From NCBI GenBank assembly GCA_025927435.1, contig JAICLM010000003.1:1-27954 (forward strand): DNA of 27,954 nucleotides, in the 5' to 3' direction. Shown here in pieces: positions 16,532-24,733 of this stretch. The notes beneath the pieces were generated by a model that searched no databases, was not told where the DNA came from, and saw nothing but the letters and a program-made list of their open reading frames with translations. The DNA comes from Thermoleophilia bacterium. GTDB taxonomy: Bacteria > Actinomycetota > Thermoleophilia > Gaiellales > Gaiellaceae. Each line of letters begins with the position of its first letter. Positions within the stretch are counted from its first letter, which is position 1. The position numbers were made by a program, and so were the translations under genes.

Positions 16532-17022
16532 CGGCAGGGGGACGTGCCGCGACCGAAGAGGCCGAAACCCCACAGCCGGCCCTCGAGGAGGTAGTACGCC
16601 GTGCGGGCGCTTCCGGAGTCGTGCACGAGCGCGTCGTAGTCGCCGCACCTGATCGTGCGCGACGCGCCCGTGAGCCGGTGCACGGCGAGGACCGAGGTGC
16701 CGAACCCGAGCTTGTGCGGCCCGTGCCAGCCCGCCGGCCGCCAGAGCGTGTAGACGCCGGAGACGCGGCTCTGCGCGAACTCGACAGCGAGACCGTGCCG
16801 GTCGAACGACCCGAAGGTGAAGTACCACGTTCGGCGCCGGCAGTCGCGGCAGGTCCCGTAGAACGTACCGAGTGCCGCGCGGACGGCTCGCGGCGACTCT
16901 CCGAGCCGGATGCCGCCGAGCGACCGGCCCGGTACGAGGACGCCGCGCTTCGGGAGGCCTGCGGCTGCGGGAACCGCGAGCGCGAGTGCGGTCACCGCGG
17001 TGACGACAAGGCTCTGCCTCAT
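16528..17022 (-). CDS. Small secreted protein, unknown function
   Basis: 164 residues. MRQSLVVTAVTALALAVPAAA is a clear Sec signal peptide with cleavage near residue 21. The segment RSLGGIRLGESPRAVRAALG resembles the G-x-x-L-G-x-(S/T)-x-x-x-V-x-x-x-L-G pattern of small secreted actinobacterial proteins. The mature part has two CxxC-like cysteines (TCRDC), a further cysteine (IRCGD) and one at the C-terminus (SPCR), so disulfide bonds are likely. It is translationally coupled to threonine dehydratase although a secreted protein has no evident link to it. Its start is 11 bp from the divergent enolase-family gene. Confidence 0.7.
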   Translation of the reverse strand: MRQSLVVTAVTALALAVPAAAGLPKRGVLVPGRSLGGIRLGESPRAVRAALGTFYGTCRDCRRRTWYFTFGSFDRHGLAVEFAQSRVSGVYTLWRPAGWHGPHKLGFGTSVLAVHRLTGASRTIRCGDYDALVHDSGSARTAYYLLEGRLWGFGLFGRGTSPCR

Positions 17023-17036
17023 ATGCTCGCAGTATG
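17022..17036. promoter_or_regulatory. Interlocked divergent leaderless promoters
   Basis: Plus strand: TATGCT (17022-17027) ends 6 nt before ATG 17034. Minus strand: CATACT (17036-17031) ends 8 nt before ATG 17022. Each -10 overlaps the other gene's start codon, so the two promoters probably compete. Confidence 0.45.
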
Positions 17037-18020
17037 TCTCTCTGGGACTCCGTCTCCGACCTCGAGCTGCGGCTCGACCACTACGAGCTGGAGCGCCGCG
17101 AATCGGTGACCCCCTCGGGCTGGACGCGCGTCACCACGACGGTCGTCTTCACGGGGGAGGACGAGACCGGGCAGGGGGAGGACGTCACCTACGAGTCGGA
17201 GCTGCACGACGACGTGCCGGACGAGCTCATGCTCGCGGGGACATGGAGCCTCGAGGACTTCTCCTACCGGCTCAACGAGTTCGAGGAGCTGGGCGAGGGC
17301 TACCGCCGCTGGGCCTTCGAGAGTGCCGCGCTCGACCTCGCGCTTCGGCAGTCCGAGACCGGTCTCGGCGAGGCGCTCGGGCGGCACGAGCGTCCGGTTC
17401 GCTTCGTCGTCTCCACACGCGCCGCGCCCGAGCGGTGGCTCGAGTTCGCGCCCGAGCTCGAGTTCAAGCTCGACGCGGAAACGGACTGGGACCGTGCGCT
17501 GCTCGGGCGGTTGCGCGAGCTCGGCCGCGTTCGCGTCGTCGACCTCAAGGCGTACTACCGCGGCACGAGCGTGGATCTCGCGCCCGATCCCGAGCTGTAC
17601 CGCGCGGTCGCCGAGGAGCTGCCCGACGCGATCATCGAGGACGCCTGGCTCGAGGACGGTCTGCGGGAGGCGGTCGCAGGCGCCGAGGATCGGCTGAGCT
17701 TCGACGCTCCGGTGCACTCGCTCAAGGATCTCGACGACCTGCCGCTCGAGCCTCGCTGGCTCAACATCAAGCCGTCCCGCTTCGGGACGGTGCGCGAGCT
17801 GCTCGACACGATCGAGGCCTGCGAGGAGCGCGGCATCTCGATGTACGGCGGCGGCCAGTACGAGCTCGGTCCGGGCCGGCTGCACATCCAACGGCTCGCG
17901 AGCATCTTCTACCCGGACGGGCCGAACGACGTCGCGCCGCACGAGTACAACGAGGGCGAGCCCCGCGAGGGCCTGCCGCAGAGCCCGCTTCCGGCGGCCA
18001 CCGGCCCCGGGCTCTCGTAG
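17034..18020 (+). CDS. Enolase-superfamily (mandelate racemase/muconate lactonizing-like) protein
   Basis: 328 residues. The N-terminal capping domain (about 1-105) leads into a TIM barrel. Recognisable barrel strands: FKLDAETDW, RVRVVDLKAYYRG, DAIIEDAWLEDG, LSFDAPVHS and LNIKPSRFG, then MYGGGQYELGPGR near the end. Metal ligands D (VVDLK), E (IIEDA) and D (SFDAP) and the lysine in NIKP are in place. The beta-2 KxK of mandelate racemase/MLE enzymes appears as KLD and the usual DxN as DLK, so the catalytic base differs from well-studied members. Enolase-superfamily enzymes abstract a proton alpha to a carboxylate; the substrate here is unknown. It is convergent with gcdH with no gap. Confidence 0.75.
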   Translation: MSLWDSVSDLELRLDHYELERRESVTPSGWTRVTTTVVFTGEDETGQGEDVTYESELHDDVPDELMLAGTWSLEDFSYRLNEFEELGEGYRRWAFESAALDLALRQSETGLGEALGRHERPVRFVVSTRAAPERWLEFAPELEFKLDAETDWDRALLGRLRELGRVRVVDLKAYYRGTSVDLAPDPELYRAVAEELPDAIIEDAWLEDGLREAVAGAEDRLSFDAPVHSLKDLDDLPLEPRWLNIKPSRFGTVRELLDTIEACEERGISMYGGGQYELGPGRLHIQRLASIFYPDGPNDVAPHEYNEGEPREGLPQSPLPAATGPGLS

Positions 18021-19211
18021 CTACGACCGGAAGGCGTTCTCGCCCGTCAGCGCCTTGCCGACCGAGAGCGTGTGTACCTCGTGCGTGCCCTCGTACGTGA
18101 GCACGGTCTCGAGATTGTTCATGTGGCGGATGACCGGATACTCGAGCGTGATTCCGTTGCCGCCGAGGATCGAGCGCGCCGTGCGTGCCACGTCCAGTGC
18201 GCCGCGGACGTTGCCCATCTTCCCCATCGAGACGTGCTCCGGCCGGAGCGTGCCCTCATCCTTCATCCGGCCGAGATGGAGTGCAACGAGGGCGCCGCGA
18301 TTCACCTCGAGCGCCATCTCCGCGAGCTTCTGCTGCGTGAGCTGGTAGCCGGCGATCGGCTTGCCGAAGACGATCCGTTCCTTCGCGTAGTCGAGCGCGG
18401 TCTCGAGGCAGGTCCGCGCCGAGCCGACGACGCCGAACACGATCCCGAAACGCGCCTCGTTGAGGCAGGAGAGCGGCCCGCGCAGGCTCGCGATCTCGGG
18501 GAAGCGGTTCTCCTCGGGGACGCGCACGTCGCGGAGCACGAGCTCGGACGTGACCGACGCCCGCAGCGAGAGCTTGTGGTGCATGAGCGGCGCCTCGAAG
18601 CCGGCCATGTCCTTCTCGACCAGGAACCCGTTGATCTCGCCGCCCTCGGTGCGAGCCCAGACGACCGCGACGTCCGCGATCGAGCCGTTCGTGATCCACA
18701 TCTTCGAGCCGTTGAGGATCCAGTCGGCGCCGTCGCGCTTCGCCGTGGTGCGCATCGAGCCGGGATCGGAGCCGGCGTCGGGCTCGGTCAGCCCGAAGCA
18801 GCCGATCTTCTCCCCGGCGTGCATCGCGGGGAGCCAGCGCTGCTTCTGCTCCTCGGAGCCCCATTTCCAGATCGCGTACATCGACAGTGAGCCCTGCACC
18901 GACACGAGGCTGCGGATGCCTGCGTCGCCCGCCTCGAGCTCCTGGCAGACGAGCCCGTACATGACCGAGCTGGCCTCCGGCAGGCCGTAGCCCTCGAGGT
19001 GCATGCCGAAGAGGCCGAGCCGCGCGAGCTCCGGGATCAGCTCCGTGGGGAGCTCGCCGCGCTCGAACCACTCGCCGACGTACGGCTTGACCTGCTCCGT
19101 GACGAACTGGCGCACCGTGTCGCGGATCGCGCGCTCCTCGTCGGAGAGCAGGGCGTCGAGGGCGAGGAAGTCGCGCGGGTCGATCTCGGTCTTCTTCGCG
19201 GTGGTCGCCAC
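18021..19211 (-). CDS. gcdH: Glutaryl-CoA dehydrogenase-type acyl-CoA dehydrogenase
   Basis: 396 residues from GTG 19211, chosen because TACGAT lies 6 nt before it; a TTG at 19274 would add 21 residues and fall inside the operator. The sequence follows GCDH closely: RSLVSVQGSLSM, GCFGLTEPDAGSDPGSM, the FAD-binding WITNGSIADVAVVWART, KLSLRASVTSELVL, and TYEGTHEVHTL with catalytic base E374. GCDH oxidises and decarboxylates glutaryl-CoA to crotonyl-CoA in lysine, tryptophan and aromatic catabolism, passing electrons to ETF. A relaxed acyl-CoA specificity cannot be excluded. It is divergent from another acyl-CoA dehydrogenase, with a shared operator between. Confidence 0.88.
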   Translation of the reverse strand: MATTAKKTEIDPRDFLALDALLSDEERAIRDTVRQFVTEQVKPYVGEWFERGELPTELIPELARLGLFGMHLEGYGLPEASSVMYGLVCQELEAGDAGIRSLVSVQGSLSMYAIWKWGSEEQKQRWLPAMHAGEKIGCFGLTEPDAGSDPGSMRTTAKRDGADWILNGSKMWITNGSIADVAVVWARTEGGEINGFLVEKDMAGFEAPLMHHKLSLRASVTSELVLRDVRVPEENRFPEIASLRGPLSCLNEARFGIVFGVVGSARTCLETALDYAKERIVFGKPIAGYQLTQQKLAEMALEVNRGALVALHLGRMKDEGTLRPEHVSMGKMGNVRGALDVARTARSILGGNGITLEYPVIRHMNNLETVLTYEGTHEVHTLSVGKALTGENAFRS

Positions 19212-19217
19212 GGGCTC

Positions 19218-19223
19218 ATCGTA
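19218..19223 (-). promoter_or_regulatory. Candidate -10 element for gcdH (TACGAT), leaderless
   Basis: On the minus strand TACGAT ends 6 nt before GTG 19211, placing transcription start at the start codon. The palindrome at 19252-19285 would be upstream of this promoter. Confidence 0.45.
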
Positions 19224-19251
19224 CGGGTCTATCGGATCTCGGGCCGCGCGA

Positions 19252-19285
19252 GTACTCTTTGACTGAACAGTCAATCAAAGAGTAC
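19252..19285. promoter_or_regulatory. 34-bp palindromic operator, FadR(TetR)-like
   Basis: Left arm GTACTCTTTGACTGA and right arm TCAATCAAAGAGTAC are reverse complements at 14 of 15 positions around ACAG. The inner 18 bp (19260-19277) are TGACTGA-ACAG-TCAATCA, the 7-4-7 layout of the Bacillus FadR operator (TGAATGA-N4-TCATTCA). It lies between two divergent acyl-CoA dehydrogenase genes and covers a TACTCT -10 candidate (19253-19258) of the right-hand gene. Confidence 0.7.
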
Positions 19286-19295
19286 GGAGAGCACG

Positions 19296-20463
<1,168 letters not shown>

Positions 20464-20480
<17 letters not shown>

Positions 20481-20895
20481 CGGCGGAGGCCTCGGCGGCG
20501 CGGATCGCGTCGGCGAGCCAGTGGGGAACGCGCGTCGGCCGGAACGTGACGGCGTCGACGCAGGCGTGCTCGGTGAAGCCGTCGGCGAGCAGCTCTTCTC
20601 TCCGGACGATCGCGTACTCGTAGCGGAAGCGGGCGCCGCGAGGGCCGACACAGCGGGTGTGGACGACGAGCTCGTCGTCGAACCGGGCCGGGATCCGGTA
20701 GCGGCAGAACGACTCGAGGACGAGCGCCTCGATGCCCTCGTCGCGGAGAGCCTGGTAGCCGCCCGCGAACTCGCGCAGGTACTCGACCCGCGCGACCTCG
20801 AACCAGACCACGTACGCGGAGTTGTGCGCGACTCCCTGGGCATCGGTGTCGGCGAAGCGAACCCGGATCGGGACCGCGAACGTGAAGCTTTCCAT
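20464..20895 (-). CDS. Acyl-CoA thioesterase, 4-hydroxybenzoyl-CoA thioesterase/YbgC type
   Basis: 143 residues from ATG 20895, a single hot-dog domain. The catalytic segment is RFADTDAQGVAHNSAYVVWFE with the nucleophilic or base aspartate (D18) of the YbgC/4HBT family. The sequence then follows the family pattern FEVARVEYLREF. It cleaves acyl-CoA to free acid and CoA; chain preference is not predictable. GATACT lies 7 nt upstream of the ATG, another likely leaderless start. It may relieve acyl-CoA build-up from the neighbouring dehydrogenases. Confidence 0.88.
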
Positions 20896-20972
20896 GGCTG
20901 TCAGTATCCCGGCAGGCGGGTTGCGGAGTTCGCGGACCCGTCGTGCGGTTCGACCAATGATCCGAACCGGGG

Positions 20973-22079
20973 TTATCCGGCCAACAGCGAAGCCACATAC
21001 TCCGAGAGCTCGCGCGGCCCGGATCCCAGCGGAATGTCGACCAGCAGACACTCGGCACCGGATTCGACCAGCCCCGAACGGATTACTTCTTCGCTCTGCG
21101 TCAGCGTTTCCGAGGCGCCCGGGAGCCAAGCTCGCGAGAGGGAGCCGCTGGCGGCCAATTGCCAGCGGTGGAGGATGTCGAGGTCGAACTCCAGGGTTGC
21201 GGCGGCTGCAACCGCGGCGCGGTCAGGCTCGAGTTGCCGAACCGAGAATGCGTCCGCGTCGACTCGACGTAGGAAGAGGGCCCGCCCGAGCTTCGCCGAG
21301 CTCGCTACGCCTGCGTCTCCAAACAGCTCGTAGGCATGGACTCGCCGGCGAACCTGCATCGGCCCTCGCTTCCAGAGCAGGGCATACCACTGGAATCTGT
21401 CGACAGGTCCTCGCCCGGTGAAGAGTTGCCGGCGCAACTCATCTTCTCCCTCCAGGCTGTATGCATAGAGCTGCATGCGCCACGGAGAGCGATAGACCGT
21501 TCCCGAGTCATCCAGCACCGCCAGATCGTCCGCGAGGAACTGCCACCCATGATGGTGAACCAGCTGGAGCATCAGCGATGTCTTCCCGACTCCGCCCCAA
21601 GCGGCAAGTGCGACTGCGTGGCCGTGTCGGGCGATCACGCTTGCGTGAAGCCAGGTCTGGCGGAGAGGCAGTTGAGCAAGCTGGACTGCCGGGATCAACG
21701 CTCCGTATACGGCGTCTTTGGCCACCCGGTCGACAGCAGGGAGATAGTTGATGTCTCGGAGCCGGTTGTGCAGGTCCCGGATCGCCGTGCGTGGCTCTTC
21801 CTTCGAGGCGATTCGGACGACCCACGGATCCGCGCTCAGTCCGATCCGGATCAGCCGACGCTCGACCACGAACCCAGTACGGCCCACGACGTGCTCCTCG
21901 AGATGAACGCCTCCTGCGAGCGCCGGGACGTCGCCGAGCACAAGATGCAATTGACCGCGCCCGGCCCCGTCGCCCGGGGGGAGGTGGGACAACTCGCTCT
22001 CGAGATAGCCGGCCGTCGGGGCTTCGCCCTCCAGAGAGACAGTCAGATGTCCGACTTTCCATGTGTCCGGTCTGGCCAT
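20973..22079 (-). CDS. HPr kinase/serine kinase-like P-loop protein
   Basis: 368 residues from ATG 22079. The core (about 140-195) matches the HprK/P C-terminal kinase fold: TWLHASVIARHGHAVALA, Walker A GGVGKTS at 162-168, and FLADDLAVLD, the conserved acidic motif. Flanking regions (1-135 and 200-368) are not recognised. HprK-like kinases of this size accompany lasso-peptide, asparagine-synthetase and exopolysaccharide clusters, acting on peptide serine, a carrier or an unknown substrate; none of those partners is nearby. Third positions hold more A/T than neighbours, hinting at a separate origin. It is divergent from the sirtuin gene. TATCAC lies 6 nt before the ATG as a possible -10. Confidence 0.72.
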   Translation of the reverse strand: MARPDTWKVGHLTVSLEGEAPTAGYLESELSHLPPGDGAGRGQLHLVLGDVPALAGGVHLEEHVVGRTGFVVERRLIRIGLSADPWVVRIASKEEPRTAIRDLHNRLRDINYLPAVDRVAKDAVYGALIPAVQLAQLPLRQTWLHASVIARHGHAVALAAWGGVGKTSLMLQLVHHHGWQFLADDLAVLDDSGTVYRSPWRMQLYAYSLEGEDELRRQLFTGRGPVDRFQWYALLWKRGPMQVRRRVHAYELFGDAGVASSAKLGRALFLRRVDADAFSVRQLEPDRAAVAAAATLEFDLDILHRWQLAASGSLSRAWLPGASETLTQSEEVIRSGLVESGAECLLVDIPLGSGPRELSEYVASLLAG

Positions 22080-22157
22080 GATGTCGTGATAGCTGTCCGC
22101 GCGGAGGGACTCGCCCTCCCTTCGATCATGCAAGCTCAGCGTGATGGTGTCACAGGC
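22080..22157. promoter_or_regulatory. Divergent intergenic region with hairpin
   Basis: The gap between the HprK-like and sirtuin genes holds a 6-bp inverted repeat (GGAGGG 22103-22108 / CCCTCC 22114-22119, loop ACTCG). Upstream in-frame ATG 22128 offers an alternative sirtuin start. No clear promoter for the sirtuin gene was found. Confidence 0.3.
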
Positions 22158-22940
22158 ATGCGCGGTCGCATGAAGCGCGGTCAAGTGGAGCTTGCCCGCT
22201 TGATCCGGACGCACGCGCGGTGCGTCGTGCTCACGGGCGCCGGCATCAGCACCGAGTCGGGGATTCCGGATTTCCGCTCGGCAGGTGGGCTCTGGGAGAG
22301 GTACGACCCAACGGAAGTCGCGAACATCGACGCGCTGCGCCGTGACCCGCGGCGGGTCTGGGACTTCTACGCGCTCCGCCTCGAAGCGCTCGGCGATGCG
22401 GAACCGAACGACGGCCACCGCGCGCTCGCCGAGCTGGAGGAGCAGGGCTGGGTCCGCGCGGTGATCACGCAGAACGTCGACGGTCTGCACCAGCGGGCCG
22501 GCTCGCGCGAAGTCGTCGAGGTGCACGGCTCGCTGCGTGAGGCCGAGTGCGTCCACTGCGCCGTCCGCGTGCCGATGGAGGACGCGCTAGCCTCGCTGCC
22601 GCTCCCCGCGTGCCCCGAGTGCGGCGAGATCCTCAAGCCGGGCGTCGTGATGTTCGGCGAGCTGCTCCCTGCCGCGGCGATCGAGCGGGCGCAGGCGCTC
22701 GCGGCGGAAGCGGATTTCCTCCTGGTGGTCGGCTCGTCGCTCGAGGTGCACCCGATCGCCGCGCTGCCGGGCGAGACGCTAGGAGCCGGCGGCGCGCTCG
22801 CGATCGTCAACCGCGGCAGCACGCCGTGGGACTCCCGGGCGGAGCTCGTGCTGGACAGCGGTGCGGGTGAGACGCTGCGCGGCCTGGCGGCCGCTCTCTG
22901 TATCGTCGAGACCGACCGATCGAGGAGGAGCGATGGCTGA
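22158..22940 (+). CDS. cobB: NAD-dependent protein deacylase (sirtuin)
   Basis: About 260 residues from ATG 22158; ATG 22128 and ATG 22170 are alternatives and no ribosome binding site decides. Sir2 motifs in order: LTGAGISTESGIPDFRS (NAD site), ITQNVDGLHQRAG, EVHGS with the catalytic histidine, structural zinc cysteines in CVHC and CPEC, KPGVVMFGELLP, VVGSSLEVHP and IVNRG. It removes acetyl or other acyl groups from protein lysines using NAD, giving nicotinamide and O-acyl-ADP-ribose. In bacteria a common target is acetyl-CoA synthetase, which would fit the acetate/acyl-CoA theme. Its tail overlaps the next gene by 8 nt. Confidence 0.92.
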   Translation: MRGRMKRGQVELARLIRTHARCVVLTGAGISTESGIPDFRSAGGLWERYDPTEVANIDALRRDPRRVWDFYALRLEALGDAEPNDGHRALAELEEQGWVRAVITQNVDGLHQRAGSREVVEVHGSLREAECVHCAVRVPMEDALASLPLPACPECGEILKPGVVMFGELLPAAAIERAQALAAEADFLLVVGSSLEVHPIAALPGETLGAGGALAIVNRGSTPWDSRAELVLDSGAGETLRGLAAALCIVETDRSRRSDG

Positions 22941-23232
22941 ACAAAAACAGGATCTGCTGGGTCGGCTCGCCGACCTGAGCGAGGGCGCCGTTCAGCGGTT
23001 GTCCGAGGCGCCCGGCGCCGACCGCGCCCTCCAGGCGCTGAAGGGGCTCGGCGACAAGGTCGACGAACTGCAGCGCCGCACGCGCGGTTTCGAGGAGCTC
23101 GAGCGCCGGCTGGCCGCACTCGAGAAGCGGGTCGACTCGCTGGCGGAGCCGAGGCCGAAGCCTGCGCGCAAGCCGCCGTCAGGTGCGGGTGTGCGGCCGC
23201 CGAAGCCCGGCTCGGCGCCCAAGGACCCCTGA
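22933..23232 (+). CDS. Small coiled-coil protein with Pro/Lys-rich tail
   Basis: 99 residues from ATG 22933, with GAGGAGGAG (22922-22930) as ribosome binding site. Residues about 35-75 form a strong coiled coil (KVDELQRRTRGFEELERRLA and on), preceded by an amphipathic helix. The last 25 residues are basic and proline-rich, likely disordered. No catalytic motif or membrane segment. It overlaps the sirtuin by 8 nt and is coupled to it. Its final 54 nt overlap the end of the convergent PAP2 gene. It resembles the small charged helical proteins common beside actinobacterial housekeeping genes; function unknown. Confidence 0.7.
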   Translation: MAEQKQDLLGRLADLSEGAVQRLSEAPGADRALQALKGLGDKVDELQRRTRGFEELERRLAALEKRVDSLAEPRPKPARKPPSGAGVRPPKPGSAPKDP

Positions 23233-23853
23233 TCGCTCGACCGTGACGGCACCGGCCGCTGCGGCCGTTGCGAGGAGCAGTCCGCCGACGATGTCCGTCG
23301 GAGTGTGGAAGCCCGCGAGCGCGAGCAACACGATCACGGCCACGAGCCAGATCGCGAGCGGGATCCGCAGGCGCGGCCAGGCGGTAGCCAGCGCACCCGC
23401 GACGAGCGCGCAACGCAGGGCGTGACCGCTCGGCCAGGAGGCGTCGAAGCCGACGAGGTGCACGCCGTGGCGATGAAGCGGCTGTCGTGTGAGCGTGTGC
23501 CGGAACGCCACCTCGACCGCGACGGCCACCAGCCACGCCGCCGTCCAGCAGACGGCCGCCTCGACCCGGCCCCGGGTCCAGAGCCGCCGGGCAGCGACGA
23601 GGATGAGCAGGAACGAGACGAGCACCTGTCCGGGAAACGTGACCATCTCCGCCACGCCGGCGCCGACGGGGTGGAACGGCGCGTGGAGGAGCGGGACGAT
23701 CGACTCGAGCGTGCTCGGCGGCCCCGACGGCGCGCCCGCGAACGGCATCGCATGCTCGACGGCCCAACGGTCGAGCCCCGTCGCGGCTCCCGAGGCGACC
23801 AGAGCGGCGAGCGCGACGAACGCCGCGGCGGCGGCCAGCGCGGCGCTACGCAG
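23179..23853 (-). CDS. PAP2-family membrane phosphatase (start codon non-canonical or unclear)
   Basis: The PAP2 (phosphatidic acid phosphatase 2) motifs are SWPSGHALRC and LALAGFHTPTDIVGG, the SGH and H-x-x-x-D sites of this membrane hydrolase, with several hydrophobic helices. The first ATG in frame (23748) would cut off a first helix encoded upstream, where LDRWAVEHAMPF is typical PAP2 sequence. No ATG, GTG or TTG exists in frame between the upstream gene end and that ATG; CTG codons at 23856 and 23853 are the nearest candidates, overlapping the DAG kinase stop at 23848-23846. The mature product dephosphorylates lipid phosphates, here likely in concert with the DAG kinase beside it. Its 3' end overlaps the coiled-coil gene. 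Confidence 0.8.
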   Translation of the reverse strand: MRSAALAAAAAFVALAALVASGAATGLDRWAVEHAMPFAGAPSGPPSTLESIVPLLHAPFHPVGAGVAEMVTFPGQVLVSFLLILVAARRLWTRGRVEAAVCWTAAWLVAVAVEVAFRHTLTRQPLHRHGVHLVGFDASWPSGHALRCALVAGALATAWPRLRIPLAIWLVAVIVLLALAGFHTPTDIVGGLLLATAAAAGAVTVERSGVLGRRAGLRRPHTRT

Positions 23854-24733
23854 CAGGCACCCGTAGCCGCAGGGCCGAGGGAACGACGTCGAAGCGCGCC
23901 GGCGTCGTCCCGATCGGCTCGCCGTCGACCTCGAGCGGCAGCGGCTCGTCAGCGGTGATCGCCACCCACGGAGACCGCAGGAGCTCCACCTTCGGGTGCG
24001 AGAGATAGCGGCCGCTGTAGAGCTTCGGCGCCGTCGTGACGAAGTCGAGCTTGGACACGTCGCCGATCGTCACGACGTCGAACGCTCCGTCGTCCTGCCG
24101 CGCGTCGGGGGCGAGCTTCATCCCGCCGCCGTGCCAGTTGCCGTTGGCCACGATCACGTCGTGCATCGGGCCTTCCCGCCGGACGCCTCCCTCGAGTTCG
24201 ACCACGACCCGTGTGTTCTGCCAGGCGAGGAACTCGCGGGTGAGCGCGTAGAAGAAGGTGACGCGGCCGCCGAGCGCCTTCGTCATGGAGTTGGCACGCC
24301 GCGCGACGGCGCCGCTCATTCCGGCCGAGCCGACGTTGGCGAAGAAGTGGCGCCTGCCGCCCTCGAGCTCGACGCGGCCGAGGTCGATCGTGCGCGACCC
24401 GGGGGCGAGCGCGACCCGGACTGCGTCGTCGAAGCCGGCCGGGATCCCGTGGGTGCGGCCGAAGTCCTGGCCGGTGCCGCAAGGGAGCACGGCGAGCTCT
24501 GCGTCGGTGCCCGCGACGCCATTGACGACTTCGTTCACGGTGCCGTCGCCGCCGATCACGACCAGGAGCGAGCCGTGCGAGTCCCTGGCCGCCTGCGCGA
24601 GGTGGCCCGGGAACTCCGACAGGACCTCATCGCCCCGCAGTCCCAGCTCGGCGGCCCGCTGCCGGAGCTCCGGCCAGCGCTTTCCGGTGGCGCCGTTGCC
24701 GGAAGCGGGGTTGACGAGAAAGAGAGCGCTAAT
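23846..24733 (-). CDS. Diacylglycerol kinase-family lipid kinase (probable ATT start)
   Basis: Conserved kinase-domain motifs: LVNPASGNGATG near the N-terminus (phosphate-binding NPxSG), the GGDGTVNEVVNG nucleotide site, PCGTGQDFGRT, ANVGSAGMSG, and DGxFDVV in DDGAFDVVTIGD. This is a YegS/DgkB-type lipid kinase that phosphorylates diacylglycerol or a related lipid. The NPxSG motif begins 8 residues after ATT 24733, which overlaps the deoD stop (ATTAG); an in-frame stop lies just upstream and no ATG, GTG or TTG precedes the motif. A GTG start at 24559 would remove NPxSG, so it is rejected. The length from ATT is 295 residues, as expected. Confidence 0.82.
   Translation of the reverse strand: MSALFLVNPASGNGATGKRWPELRQRAAELGLRGDEVLSEFPGHLAQAARDSHGSLLVVIGGDGTVNEVVNGVAGTDAELAVLPCGTGQDFGRTHGIPAGFDDAVRVALAPGSRTIDLGRVELEGGRRHFFANVGSAGMSGAVARRANSMTKALGGRVTFFYALTREFLAWQNTRVVVELEGGVRREGPMHDVIVANGNWHGGGMKLAPDARQDDGAFDVVTIGDVSKLDFVTTAPKLYSGRYLSHPKVELLRSPWVAITADEPLPLEVDGEPIGTTPARFDVVPSALRLRVPAA

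Noticed and set aside
19212..19274. TTG start for gcdH at 19274
   Set aside because: It lies within the palindromic operator, while GTG 19211 has a -10 element at the right spacing and the added residues have no counterpart in GCDH.
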